The translations under genes were made by a program, and so were the position numbers. Positions 1-9,700 of a stretch of DNA of 64,000 nt are shown one piece after another. The stretch's first letter is position 1; every line of letters starts with the position of its first letter. The DNA comes from Congeria kusceri (taxonomy: Eukaryota > Mollusca > Bivalvia > Myida > Dreissenidae), in NCBI GenBank assembly GCA_027627225.1, contig JAPFQT010000425.1:60931-124930 (forward strand). The letters run 5' to 3'. The notes under the pieces are model-generated. The model saw only the letters and a list, made by a program, of their open reading frames with translations. It had not been told where the DNA came from and searched no databases.

Positions 1-514
1 TTATTACCCCCTGGATCCACTATTTAGCGACAGAGTACATTGTAATCATATATCTCATTAGAAAGGTAATAAAAAATTAAGCGGAAATTCGAAAAAAATA
101 ATTTAAAAAAAGATGTATGTTCTTCCATAGGGTCCGAAACCCCTTCGTATAAAATAGTTTGACTGGTTTTTTGCCTATTTTATAGTCTTTAATTCCGAAT
201 GCTAAGAATATGTGTCTGAAACTTATATATATGGGTAGTAACAAGTACCACGGATCTTTTGGCATGCGGTTCGGTCTATATGTGTGCCTGAGGGTCGGAA
301 TAGAGTGTGTCAAAGTGAGGTGCTCTCGTCGAATGCGTATTTTGTCATTTCTTTCACGTGTTTTGGGCTTTGAACATAAATATCTTCCCCATTTCTAGAC
401 TTAGGTACATGAAAGTTGAAATATTGAAGTTCCTGATTTGTTGAAATCGGGGATTTAAGGCAAATATAGTCCGGCGGTCGGGCTAGGGGGGTTCAAAGTG
501 ACCACCCCTATGGT
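1..514. repeat. Dispersed-repeat fragment P1 with tail T1 (copy 1)
   Basis: The first 514 bases form one monomer of a repeat family that recurs inside the unit. Its head (1-335) resembles 515-807 and 6281-6500 through shared blocks such as 'ACAGAGTACATTGTAAT', 'ATTAGAAAGGTA', 'ATGTGTCTGAAACT' and 'AGTACCAC'. Its tail (336-514) resembles 5681-5859 through 'CACGTGTTTT', 'CCTGATTTGTTGAAATCGG' and 'GGGGGTTCAAAG'. Equivalent positions are 13355-13874, 26180-26693, 39450-39969 and 52232-52751. The 62-aa plus-strand frame (210-398) is kept in all copies simply because the DNA is nearly identical. I see no transposase, LTR or tRNA-like head. Confidence 0.6.
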
Positions 515-807
515 CTTATTAGAGAAAATGGTCACTATCTAGGCACTATGTAGAAACAAAGTACCTGTTAACCATCTATATCGTTAGCAAGGTATTGAAA
601 AATGAGGCAAATATTCGAAAAAAAATAATTAAGAAAACATGTATGGTGTTCCGGATATGTCCGAAAAACCAATTTTTTCTCTATTTTGACCGTATTTTTT
701 ACAGTTTAAAATTATTAACATTCATAATGCTTATAATATGTGTATGAAAATATTAAGTGTGGGTAGTAAAAAGTACCACTGATCTTTTGACACGCGGTTT
801 GATGTGT
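515..807. repeat. Dispersed-repeat fragment P2 (copy 1)
   Basis: This is a second, more diverged monomer of the P family, directly after T1, so the unit begins with a partial head-to-tail pair. Shared motifs with P1 include 'ATCGTTAG.AAGGTATTGAAAAATGAGGC', 'TTTTGACCGTATTTTT' and 'GATCTTTTGACACGCGGTT'. In type B copies the monomer is cut short by the 372-bp deletion and survives only as 13875-14076, 39970-40171 and 52752-52953. The full form is present again in copy 3 (26694-26987). Confidence 0.55.
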
Positions 808-1089
808 TTATGTACACTACACGCATCGGACATACCTCACAATCATCGCCCAGTGTTGAGCGTACCTATCGCCATAGACCCCTACCTCCTTTGTAGCTCC
901 CTAAAACTTTAAGGGGCCAAGATACCCCCGAAATAACACCGGATTCGTGATTAGGAATGAATTCTAACATAGATTTGAACATCTTAGGGTTGTCTGCAAA
1001 GGTTACCGATCCTACCCCAAATTTCACCGGATTCATCAGGGTGAATTTGGGGTAGAAAGGTCAAGGACGTCAATAAGACATCGTTTTTA
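718..1089. repeat. 372-bp segment present only in type A units (copy 1)
   Basis: Compared with copies 2, 4 and 5, copy 1 has 372 additional bases between 'AAAATTATTA' and 'TGTTAGAATTC'. Both ends carry 'TTA' (715-717 and 1087-1089), a 3-bp microhomology that suits a simple deletion in the type B lineage. The segment contains the end of P2 and nearly all of R1. Its presence in copies 1 and 3 but not in 2, 4 and 5 defines the A/B alternation. Confidence 0.9.
808..1086. repeat. R1, upstream direct repeat flanking the nested array (copy 1)
   Basis: R1 and R2 (3261-3570) are direct repeats of about 280-310 bp that bracket the tetranucleotide array. They share 'TACCTCCTTTGTAGCTCCC', 'CCAAGATACCCCCGAAAT' and 'CACCGGATTCGTG'. 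Both are followed by a 'TATGTTAGAAT.CAATGCT' core subunit. R1 also holds an inverted repeat: 1013-1028 pairs with 1040-1054 (15 bp with one bulged T and an 11-base loop). Copy 3 has R1 at 26988-27266; type B copies have lost it. Confidence 0.75.
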
Positions 1090-1642
1090 TGTTAGAATTC
1101 AATGCTGAACACAAATCTGAAATCCGTTTTGAGCTATATTGCACCGTTAAAAGGTTATAAGGGTATAATGGAGCCCACCCCAAAGAGTTCAAAGACTTCC
1201 ATCAAACAGTGTTTTCTATGGTAGAAACCATCGCTGAGCACAAATCCGCAATCCGTTTTGAGCTATATTGCACCGTAAAAAAAGTTATAAGGGTTTCCTG
1301 GACCCAAGCTCCAAGCCATTTACCGGACAGACGGACAGACAGACATCGTTTTTAGGGGTAGAATTTACTGCTGAACACAAATCTGAAATCCGTTTTGAGC
1401 TATATTAAACCGTTAAAATGTTATAAGGGTTTCCTTGAGCCCACCCCCTAACAATTTACACTCCCACGACAGACAGACGGACAAACGGACAGACAGCCAG
1501 ACAGACATCGTTTTCAGGAGTAGAATTTAAAATTGAACACAAATCTGAAATCCCTTTGGAGCTATATTAAACCGTTAAAAAGTCAAAAGGGTTTCCTGGA
1601 TACCACCCCCTTCTCCCCAGACAGACAGACGGACGGACAGCC

Positions 1643-1714
<72 letters not shown>

Positions 1715-3230
1715 GGTAGAGTACAATTTAATGCTGAGCACAAATCTGAAGTCCGTTTTGAGTTATATTGCACCGTTAAACAGTCATAATGGTTTCCTGG
1801 AGACCAGCCCCTAGCCATTTACAATCCCCAGAAACACAGACGGACGGAAGGACGGACAGACGGACGGACAGACGGACGGACGGACCGACGGACGGACCGA
1901 CGGACGGACGGACCGACGGACGGACGGACGGACGGACCGACGGACGGACGGACCGACGGAAGGACGGACCGACGGACGGACGGACGGACGGACGGACGGA
2001 CCAACGGACGGACGGACCGACGGACGGACGGACCGACGGACGGACGGACGGACGGACAAAGGGGTAGAATTCCATGCTGAGCACAAATCCGTTTTGAGCT
2101 GTCTTGCACCGTTAAAAAGTTATATGGGTTTCCTGGAGGCCACCCCCTAGCCATTTACACTCCCCAGACAGACAGACGGACGGACGGACGGACAGCGAGC
2201 CAGACAGACAGACAGACAGACGGACGGACGGAATTAAGGGTAGAATTGTATGCTGAGCACAAATCTGAAATTCGTTTTGAGCTATCTTGCACCGCTAAAA
2301 GGTTATAAGGGTTTCCTGGACACCAGCCCCTACACCCCAAACAGACAGACGGACGGACGAATAGACAGACAAACAGACAGATGGACGATAAATGAGAATT
2401 TAATGCTGAGCACAAATCTGAAATTCGTTTTGAGCTATCTTGCACCGATAAAATGTTATAAGGGTTTCCTGGAGCCCACCCCCTAGCAATTTACACTCCC
2501 CATACGGACAAACGGACGGACAAACAGGCGGACAGACAGACAGATGGACGGACGGACGGACAAATGGGAAGATTTCAATGCTGAGCACAAATCTGAAATC
2601 CGTTTTGAGCTATCTTGCACCGTTAAGAAGTAATATGGGTTTCCCTCTAGCCATCTACATTCCCGAGACGGACAGACGGACGGACAGACAGACGGACAGT
2701 GAGACAGAAGAACGGACAGAACAAGGGTAGAATTCAATGATGAGCACAAATTTGCAATCCGTTTTGAGCTATCTTGCACGATTAAAATGTTATAAGGGTT
2801 TCCTGGACCCCACACCCTAGCCATTTACACGGACAGACGGAAAGACAGACAGACAGACAGACAGACAGACGGACGGACGGAAAAAGGGTAGAATTCAATG
2901 CTGAGCACGAATCTGAAATCCGTTTTGAGCTATATTGCATCGTTAAAATGTTACTAGGGTTTCCTGGATACCACTCCTACTCCCCAGACAGACAGACGGA
3001 GAGCCGGACAGACACACAGACAGACAGACAGACGACGGACGAAAGGCTAGAATTTAATGCTGAGTACAAATCTGAAATCCGTTTTGAGCTATATTGCACC
3101 GTTTAAAAGTTATAAGGGTTTCCTGGAGCCCAGCCCCTAGCCATTTACACTCCACAGACAGACAGACGGACGTACAGCCAGCCAGACAGACAGACGGACA
3201 TCCAGACAGACAGACAGCCGGACAGACAGC
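1090..3230. repeat. Nested core-plus-tetranucleotide tandem array (copy 1)
   Basis: Twelve subunits of about 130-350 bp run head to tail. Each has a conserved core of about 100 bp ('GAATT.AATGCTGAGCACAA' ... 'CCGTTTTGAGCTAT' ... 'TTGCACCGTTAAAA' ... 'GGTTTCCTGGA' ... 'CCTAGCCATTTACACTCCCC') followed by a variable GACA/GACG tail. Cores begin near 1093, 1222, 1360, 1520, 1717, 2063, 2240, 2395, 2568, 2727, 2887 and 3048. The core at 2063 has lost 'TCTGAAA'. Length differences between units come mainly from the tails. The apparent proteins here (SVRPSV-, RQTDG-type) are translations of the tetranucleotide and are not genes. The layout resembles the bivalve pearl/CvA-type elements, which pair a core repeat with a tetranucleotide microsatellite; that link is from memory and untested. 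Confidence 0.93.
1838..2057. repeat. (GACG)n microsatellite with GACC/GACA interruptions, copy 1
   Basis: About 220 bp of near-pure GACG repeats with periodic 'GACCGACGG' steps; it is the longest tetranucleotide tail in the window. The equivalent blocks differ in every unit (about 74, 204, 126 and 115 bp), so this is the most length-variable site of the unit. Confidence 0.95.
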
Positions 3231-3260
3231 CATCAACTACAACAACAGAATAATGCTTTA

Positions 3261-3570
3261 TTTCACGTGTATGTACACTAAACATCGGACATAACTCACA
3301 ATCAGCGCCTAGTGTTGAGCGTAACTATCGCCATAATTTTCCCTGACCCCTACCTCCTTTGTAGCTCCCTAAAACTTTAAGGGGCCAAGATACCCCCGAA
3401 ATAACACCGGATTCGTGCTTAGGAATGAATCCTAACATAGATTTGAATAGGTCAGGGTTGTCTGTGAAGGTCACCGATCCCACCCCAAATTTCACCTGAT
3501 GGTGAAAGGGTTAGGGCGAATTTGGGGTAGAGAGGTCAAAGTTCAAGGACGTTAATAAAACATTGTTTTT
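3261..3570. repeat. R2, downstream direct repeat flanking the nested array (copy 1)
   Basis: R2 is the counterpart of R1 (808-1086) and is kept in all five units: 16091-16400, 29443-29749, 42226-42532 and 54996-55302. Its hairpin region differs between copies. Copies 1 and 2 read 'CCTGATGGTGAAAGGGTTAG', whereas copies 3-5 carry a perfect 18-bp palindrome at this point. Confidence 0.72.
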
Positions 3571-3640
3571 TATGTTAGAATACAATGCTAGCACAAATCT
3601 GAACTCCGTTTTGAGATATATTGCACCGTTAAAAAGTTAA
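3571..3640. repeat. Orphan core subunit after R2 (copy 1)
   Basis: A single diverged core ('GTTAGAATACAATGCTAGCAC', then 'CCGTTTTGAGATATATTGCACCGTTAAAAAG') sits outside the main array with no tetranucleotide tail. Its position right after R2 mirrors the first array core after R1, which implies that R plus one core was duplicated together. Counterparts lie at 16401, 29750, 42533 and 55303. Confidence 0.8.
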
Positions 3641-4720
3641 ACGTGTCTAATGGATCCCACCCCGCGGCCATAGTTACGCTCAAAAATATGCAGAAAAAAA
3701 GTGTTTGCTTTCGACTTATTACAACTTTTTATGGTTTTACATGTACATTTACCCTTTTCCAACCGATCTATATACTCTTAGTACACTATGGTTCAACCAA
3801 AATATATGTATGGCAACGAATTAGATACATATCTATACTTTTATTAACATTTTAGACCACTTTCACGTCACTTTTGGTCATAGTTTTTCACCAAAAGGTT
3901 AGCGCGGAATCACTTCCTGCTCGTTTACCATCAGTCTACACTGAAAACATACAGAAAATACAAAGACAGACCATTACTGGTCTCATGCTATGCATAACAG
4001 ATGTTTACAACATGCGTTACCTATGCGTTTTGACCCTAATTCGTCCCCAAAATACTTCACCCCCCCCCCCCAGAAAACTATTATATTGTTTAAAACTACA
4101 GTATGCCAACAATAACATACACTAGAATCAATTAAAACCCCACTTTGGCAAGTGCCGTTTTCGTAGGGTCGACATAGGGGTTAATTGAGTACACTGTTTC
4201 AATTACCCCACATACCCAGAAAAAAACGATTAGCGCTTCCAATTTCTATTTTTCATTTACACTATTCATCCTGTAACAATATTGCAAACATTATTTGATT
4301 TTATAACTGCAAATAAATAATCGTCACTAAAGTACGAATAGCAATGGCGATAGTTAACCTTTTTTGGGGTAATCCAACTTTGTTTTTATATGGCCCTTGC
4401 AATTATCTTCCCTTTTTGTCGGCCCCTAAATTGACCCTTAATGTCACGAAATTTGACTCCTAGCCTTACAAAAAAATTTGCGCAAGAAACAGAGCAAGAA
4501 CCTAGTCCCCAGAATCATTTTTTAGATATATTTAACAAGGGGGATATAACTGTCATTTTTGATACAATTTATCGTCCCTTAACTATTTATAGCAAATAAT
4601 GCCTATTATGACCCCTAATATCATTATCGAAGTCAATCCGCGGTGGGCGACTCTTGATTTTATCCTCTGAGCGATAGTTTATGTTACAGGAAAAGAGTAA
4701 GGAACAATTGAGATGAAACC
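3641..4720. other. AT-rich unannotated stretch with poly-C tract (copy 1)
   Basis: I see no gene. A poly-C tract at 4060-4071 varies between units (12, 14, 11, 11 and 14 C). Near 4171-4206 there is an imperfect inverted repeat, 'GGGGTTAATTG' with 'CAATTACCCC'; its loop is longer in copies 2 and 5. Short frames of 70-83 codons recur in all copies but change length with single-base indels. Equivalents: 16471-17559, 29820-30899, 42603-43682 and 55373-56458. Confidence 0.6.
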
Positions 4721-4812
4721 GATGCAGCCTTTAGGTGACACCAAATCAACCTTTAGGAGACATCACTTCACAACATTTGGGATACATAAATGGACAACCT
4801 TTAGGAGACACC
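4721..4812. repeat. Short CTTTAGGAGACA repeat, first site (copy 1)
   Basis: Variants of 'GATGCAACCTTTAGGAGACAC' occur three times here ('GATGCAGCCTTTAGGTGACAC', 'CAACCTTTAGGAGACATC', 'CAACCTTTAGGAGACACC'). Two more occur 8 kb further on at 12771-12812. Counterparts of this site are 17560-17651, 30900-30991, 43683-43774 and 56459-56550. Confidence 0.75.
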
Positions 4813-5254
4813 CGTGCATTACCTGGACTTTCGTTAAATAGTGATACCCATTTCATTGAAGTCTAAGGATTGGAGGCTTTTGTCTTGCCCTTACAGTAAT
4901 GCAGCGGTTTTCCTTAAAGTAAACGAATCAAATTTACTTTAAAAATAAGCACAAACTCCTAAATAAGATTGCTTATAAAGGCATATGTAAGCGTTGTTGT
5001 TTTATTATTTTTCCCTAACTGAAGTGCGTTCTTAATCATTGGACATTTAAATTGAAATGTTATGACTATTAAAATCTATAACTGACAGGTGATTTACTAA
5101 AGTGGCTACTTTAAAATTTTGGTAGTATGCTTTGCGCTTACATCTTATTATTTATAGATCCACTCTTAATTAAGTATTCAAATACCGATATTGATGTTTA
5201 CATTGAATCAGAATTAAATAAAAAAATGTATTAATGAATCTTCAGATTTAGAAT
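4813..5254. other. AT-rich stretch, nothing recognised (copy 1)
   Basis: No gene, RNA or repeat motif is recognised. The sequence is nearly invariant between units. Equivalents follow the first CTTTAGGAGACA site in each copy. Confidence 0.5.
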
Positions 5255-5534
5255 CCACAGATGACCCTGGGTAAGGTCAAGTGACCCTACAAGTGACCCT
5301 TCCTGCAAAGGTCTCAATAAGCCCTACACATAACAGAAAGAATTTTGGGAATCGGATCTACCGTTCAGGAGTTATGGCCCTTTGCGCACCAACTCGGAAC
5401 TTGTGTGGCGATATTTACGCTCAAACGGCTGGGGCAGATCTAATGCTCCGTAGTTCTGATTTATCCTGCTATTAACCCAAACAGTGACCTAATAAATCAG
5501 TGACCGTATAAAAACTAGTTGATATCAGGCAGTT
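5255..5534. repeat. GC-richer dispersed-repeat-like segment (copy 1)
   Basis: This patch stands out from the AT-rich surroundings. It contains 'AAGTGACCCT' twice (5279 and 5291) and 'CAGGAGTTATGGCCCTTTG', wording I associate with dispersed repeats in bivalve DNA. A 41-bp stretch, 5420-5460, is repeated with six mismatches at 5869-5909. The 64-codon frame across it is present in all units but has no recognisable domain, and its start shifts with a one-base insertion in copies 3-5, so I do not call it a gene. Counterparts begin near 18094, 31433, 44216 and 56992. Confidence 0.45.
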
Positions 5535-5546
5535 GGTCACGTGACC
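5535..5546. promoter_or_regulatory. GGTCACGTGACC palindrome with E-box core (copy 1)
   Basis: This is a perfect 12-bp palindrome centred on CACGTG. It includes GTCACGTGAC, the consensus bound by MiT/TFE-type bHLH-zip factors in vertebrates. It is conserved in all five units (18372-18383, 31713-31724, 44496-44507 and 57272-57283). Whether any factor binds here, or any gene responds, is unknown. Confidence 0.35.
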
Positions 5547-5680
5547 GTGATATACCGTCAATGGGTATTCCTACGCGCCGGATAACAACATTGTCGAGAA
5601 TGACTTGGCATGGAGTCTACTTACCAATACAAACTTTGTGTTGTCTAGTTTAACAGAGTTAAACAACACATTTTAGTTTT

Positions 5681-5859
5681 TGTCATTTTTCACGTGTTTT
5701 TGACTTTGAACATGAATATCATCCACAATTCTGGACTAAGGTACATAAAAGTTGGACTATTGATGGATAATTGTGTTCCTGATTTGTTGAAATCGGTGAT
5801 TTAAGGCAAATTTAGCCGGGAGTTGGGCTAGGGGGGTTCAAAGAGACCACCCCTCTGGT
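5681..5859. repeat. T2, second copy of the P-family tail (copy 1)
   Basis: T2 resembles 336-514 in the same orientation, including 'TTTGTCATTT.TTCACGTG', 'CCTGATTTGTTGAAATCGG' and 'GTTCAAAG.GACCACCCCT'. It lies 0.4 kb upstream of P3, so head and tail occur in the reverse order to P1/T1. Counterparts: 18519-18696, 31859-32037, 44642-44820 and 57419-57596. Confidence 0.65.
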
Positions 5860-5978
5860 ACGTTTTTGCTCATACGGCTCGGGTAAATCTAATGCTCCTT
5901 AGTGCTGATATCTAGATCCCTGATAACTCGTATATAGGTAGACGTCGTCGATATCTACAACGCCCGGGGAGTCCGACC

Positions 5979-6008
5979 GGGGGTAAGGGGAGGGGGGGGG
6001 GGGCGGGG
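5979..6008 (+). other. G-rich run, candidate quadruplex (copy 1)
   Basis: Four G-tracts (5, 4, 12 and 4 G) are separated by TAA, A and C. The third tract shrinks across units (12, 8, 7, 7 and 6 G). Counterparts: 18815-18840, 32156-32180, 44939-44963 and 57715-57738. Four closely spaced G-tracts are compatible with a G-quadruplex on the plus strand. Confidence 0.6.
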
Positions 6009-6280
6009 TAATAAGAAAGTTCTGGGCCTTTAACAGGGCTATTTTTGTCGTTTTTACGCCTGGAACGGGCACTTTGACGAACTCTGGTGATTTTATTTCG
6101 CAAGTAATGCAAAACAAACTTATGTTTGCTGAAATGTACTAGAATTTCCTAATATAGGATATTTTTTTATTTTAATCGGCCCAAAATTGAAAGTGTTATA
6201 GGACTTAGAAGTCGTTTCAGACCTGTTCATACGGTTACACATCACCAATAGTAAAAAAATAACAACCCCCTCCCCCCCCT

Positions 6281-6500
6281 TGATCCACTTTTTAGGGACA
6301 GAGTACATTGTAATAATATATATCATTAGAAAGGTATTTAAAAATGAGGCGGAAATTATAAAAAATAGAAAAGATTTATGATGTTCCATAGGGGTCGGAA
6401 AGACCTCTGTGTACGATATTTTGACCGTGTTTTTCGCTGTTTTAAATTAATTTAAATTTGAATGGTGACAATATGTGTCTGAAACTGATATATATATAAA
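6281..6500. repeat. Dispersed-repeat fragment P3 (copy 1)
   Basis: This is the third P-family fragment, in the same orientation as P1, starting after a variable C-run at 'TGATCCACT' and sharing 'GACAGAGTACATTGTAAT', 'ATTAGAAAGGTA' and 'TATGTGTCTGAAACT'. It ends in a TA dinucleotide stretch that expands in copies 2-5. Counterparts start near 19120, 32456, 45238 and 58011. P1 and P3 are about 6.3 kb apart and could support unequal recombination. Confidence 0.65.
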
Positions 6501-6702
6501 TGCAATCGTCAACTTACGGCGAAGAAATTTCCCAACAATGCAGACTTAAGGCGAGCGCTACCATTAGGGCGCCGGTGACCTAATTAACGTAATTAATTTC
6601 TAATTACCTAATTATGCAATGATAATAAATCGTGGCATGAATACATTGTATGACCTAAACTACAACATGAACTGGTGTAAAGTTTCCGTGGAAGGACGAA
6701 AC

Positions 6703-6720
6703 TTTTTTTTTTTTTTTTTT
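6703..6720 (+). repeat. Poly-T tract (copy 1)
   Basis: Eighteen T in copy 1, shorter in the other copies (15 in copy 2 at 19542-19556). It could be the tail of an antisense retroposed fragment, but no target-site duplication was found. Confidence 0.6.
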
Positions 6721-9700
6721 AAATATGTATATGGGTATAAAATCCAGCCTTCAGGCGAATTTTTAAATATGTGGATTTTATTTTCTTAAACTTATAATAT
6801 ATCTTATGGGGTTGACTTTGTAAAGCATGTTTTTTGAACTCTGCTTTTAATGTTACTGTTTCTCTCGACATTCTCGGCAGCTTTGGACTAAAGAAATCAA
6901 TCTATAAATATTGTGGTTTCTGAAAGTTAGAGTCTTCTTATCTAAACCGGAAAACGTTCTGCAGTGAATGCGCGTTTCTAGCAAAACCCGACTTAACAAG
7001 CGTAGCTCCTTAATGCTGAACTTTCTACAAAAATGTATTTTTAGAGCTCGATTTGTTTATATTAAATGATGTTTTATTTGTTATTGTGCCGAGTATGTTA
7101 GTTTCAAATTAGTAACTTTAATAATTTGTTCAGTTTAGACAACCAACTTTTTTCAAAACATTGTATTTGTCTTTGTAATTTCTCCTATCTTTGGTATGGA
7201 ATTTGGTCTTCTTAAAGGAAACAACAAACACGTCATTTACCACCAAGCTGTATTTTTGAATTAATCTGTCTAATAGTACATTTAAATGTTTCCTAGTAAA
7301 ATCACTTCCGATCGATGTATGCATTCGTCATGTATCTATTTCTATTAAGTAACTACATAGTTTAATTAACTAAATTCTATTTCGTTGTATTATTGCATAT
7401 TAGCAAACAAAGTAGTTATTTTAAAACAAATAATGAAATCCACATATATGTTCAATACATCTATTCAATACATAACTAGTTTTGAAGTTCAATGCAATAA
7501 GTCGATGCAACTGAAATGGCATGGCGTGATTTTCAATGCAATATACAATATTGTATTCATATGTCATACCAAATAACAATGTCACGAGAACGAAAAAAGG
7601 AAAGGTTCATAAGTATTCGATTACAGAACGTTTTTGGTAAACTTTCACTTGGTGTCTCTTCAAGTAGTTTGTCAAATGAAAGATCGAATAATAGTATCAT
7701 GAAAATATAAATTGCTGAGCAACCACACTTTGATCTCTTACACAAACTATTGCAGATGTGTTGCGTACCAATGCGAACGTGTTTTGTTTCAAATTATGAA
7801 ACGTTTGTTTTCATCAACAATCCTGAGGTGTACTCGAAAAGTATTAATCGTCGCATTGGTTTTGATGTAATTTGGACATAGAAAATACACTAGAAATTAA
7901 TATGAGATTGTGACATGAGATTCAAATATCAAAATAAATACATACAGTTCACAGGTTTTATGCGTGTTTTCATCATCTGAATTTTATTCAAGAAACTTAA
8001 GTTGCCTGAAAGTCACAATTCTAAATTTAAATTCGCCTTAATGCTACTGTAAATAATGCAAAATACATGCACACAAAACTATGTATGTTGAGGAATATTG
8101 CATTATTCGCGTTCTGAAAGGAAAACATTATAAAAGTTCTATTTTGCTGTATAACTAAAACTATATGGATTGGTTTAGGCCGTTAAACTGGCGATATATA
8201 TTTACTAATAAGCGGTTTCCCCGCGTTATGACTTGTCTAAAAATAGCTCAAAATATATCATATCCTGGTTCTGTGTTTTATATGAGCGATGGGTATAGTA
8301 TGCTGTGTGTGCCGGGAAACAACCGTTGATGATATTGATACTATGTGCTACTTTCAACGATATATTGTTCATATCTGTACTATTGTTGTCATAGTTCATT
8401 TTATTTAAGATTTCAAGTTTAAACATGCTGCTGTGACGTTGTTCATATGTTGCAATGAAACTATTTATCAAGTTTTTGGATTGGAAAAGTTCTTCATACA
8501 CTAGATCAGAATATCCGGGTGAGATATTAGTATGTCGTAGATAATATGCTGGTATGATAAACACGATGTTGAACTTAATATATCATCGTTGTCATTTTTG
8601 AATGACCTATATACTACGGTAATCTAATTAGCATAACTGATTAATGAATTACCATGCACATATAATTTATTAACACTGTCACATAATAAAAGTGGGGTTT
8701 AATGAAAGTTGTTTTATGTAATCGCCAAGTGTATAAAGATCTAGTTATGTTAAATAATATACTATACGTATTTTGCGTATTGAAAATCGTATATTCACGT
8801 TAAGCGCATTAAATAGCACGAACGCATTTCCACGTATTTGCAATAATTAGGTCACCATTTATTACTTCAAGAAAGTTGTTTAACATTTTTGTGCAAATTG
8901 AATAACAACTTTCTTAAAATGACATTGCAATTTATATTTCAACATCTGCGCAATAAACCATGAACACTATTATTATACAGACCTATCGAACAGAGAATGC
9001 CGGTATGTTGTAGTTCCCAAACCATGCATTGCAGCGTTGAAATATATGTATAAAGCGTGTCTTTAAACTAGTTATTTCTTTATGTTAATGACTAAAGCAT
9101 TCTAATCATAACATACGAATAGTAAAATTGTGTATAAATATGTTCAGTTCTTGATGATATGTCTTTAATTTTATTTCTAAATTATACTTTATTTTGATTG
9201 CTAGTAGAACATACTTATGTATGTTTTAATTTCCATACCCTATGCAACAGTTATTTATTCACATGAAGCCATTGTTGTAAGTTTCCAGTTCCTTCATCAT
9301 GAAACTTTGCGCAATTATAATGGCTTTCGATTTCGCGCTGCATCTGTTTATCGCAAGAAATATAGGTAAAAAGCTATCTTACTCAATTATAATTACTTCG
9401 AAAAACACCGGGGAACCATTTATAATAATGTGATATTCCCCGGTAGAATATAATATTAACACATCCGAATACTTACAGTAAATTCTAACATGCTACACGC
9501 TGATATTCCAAGCGAAAATATACTAATTCATCGTTGATAAACTGCTCAATAAACAATTCAAAAATCAAGCATGATTCTGAGAGCAACACAGTTAAATGTA
9601 GTTATAATATACAATTATATAATTACACAATAGTAATCCGGATCTATACACCTTTAGAAACACCCTTCTAATCCGTAGGTACAAACAACGCTTACCCAAT

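Noticed and set aside
1533..3230. Long frames encoding RQTDG- or SVRPSV-type repeats in all five nested arrays
   Set aside because: These are translations of (GACA)n/(GACG)n in several frames and both strands. Length follows microsatellite expansion, and the starts are often non-ATG.
1090..3230. CRISPR-like array of spaced repeats
   Set aside because: The cores are about 100 bp, the spacers are simple tetranucleotide tails, and the context is eukaryotic.
7385..7745. Overlapping 62-64 codon frames on both strands, identical in all five copies
   Set aside because: Three frames overlap on opposite strands in AT-rich DNA. Identity between copies reflects recent duplication, not protein constraint.
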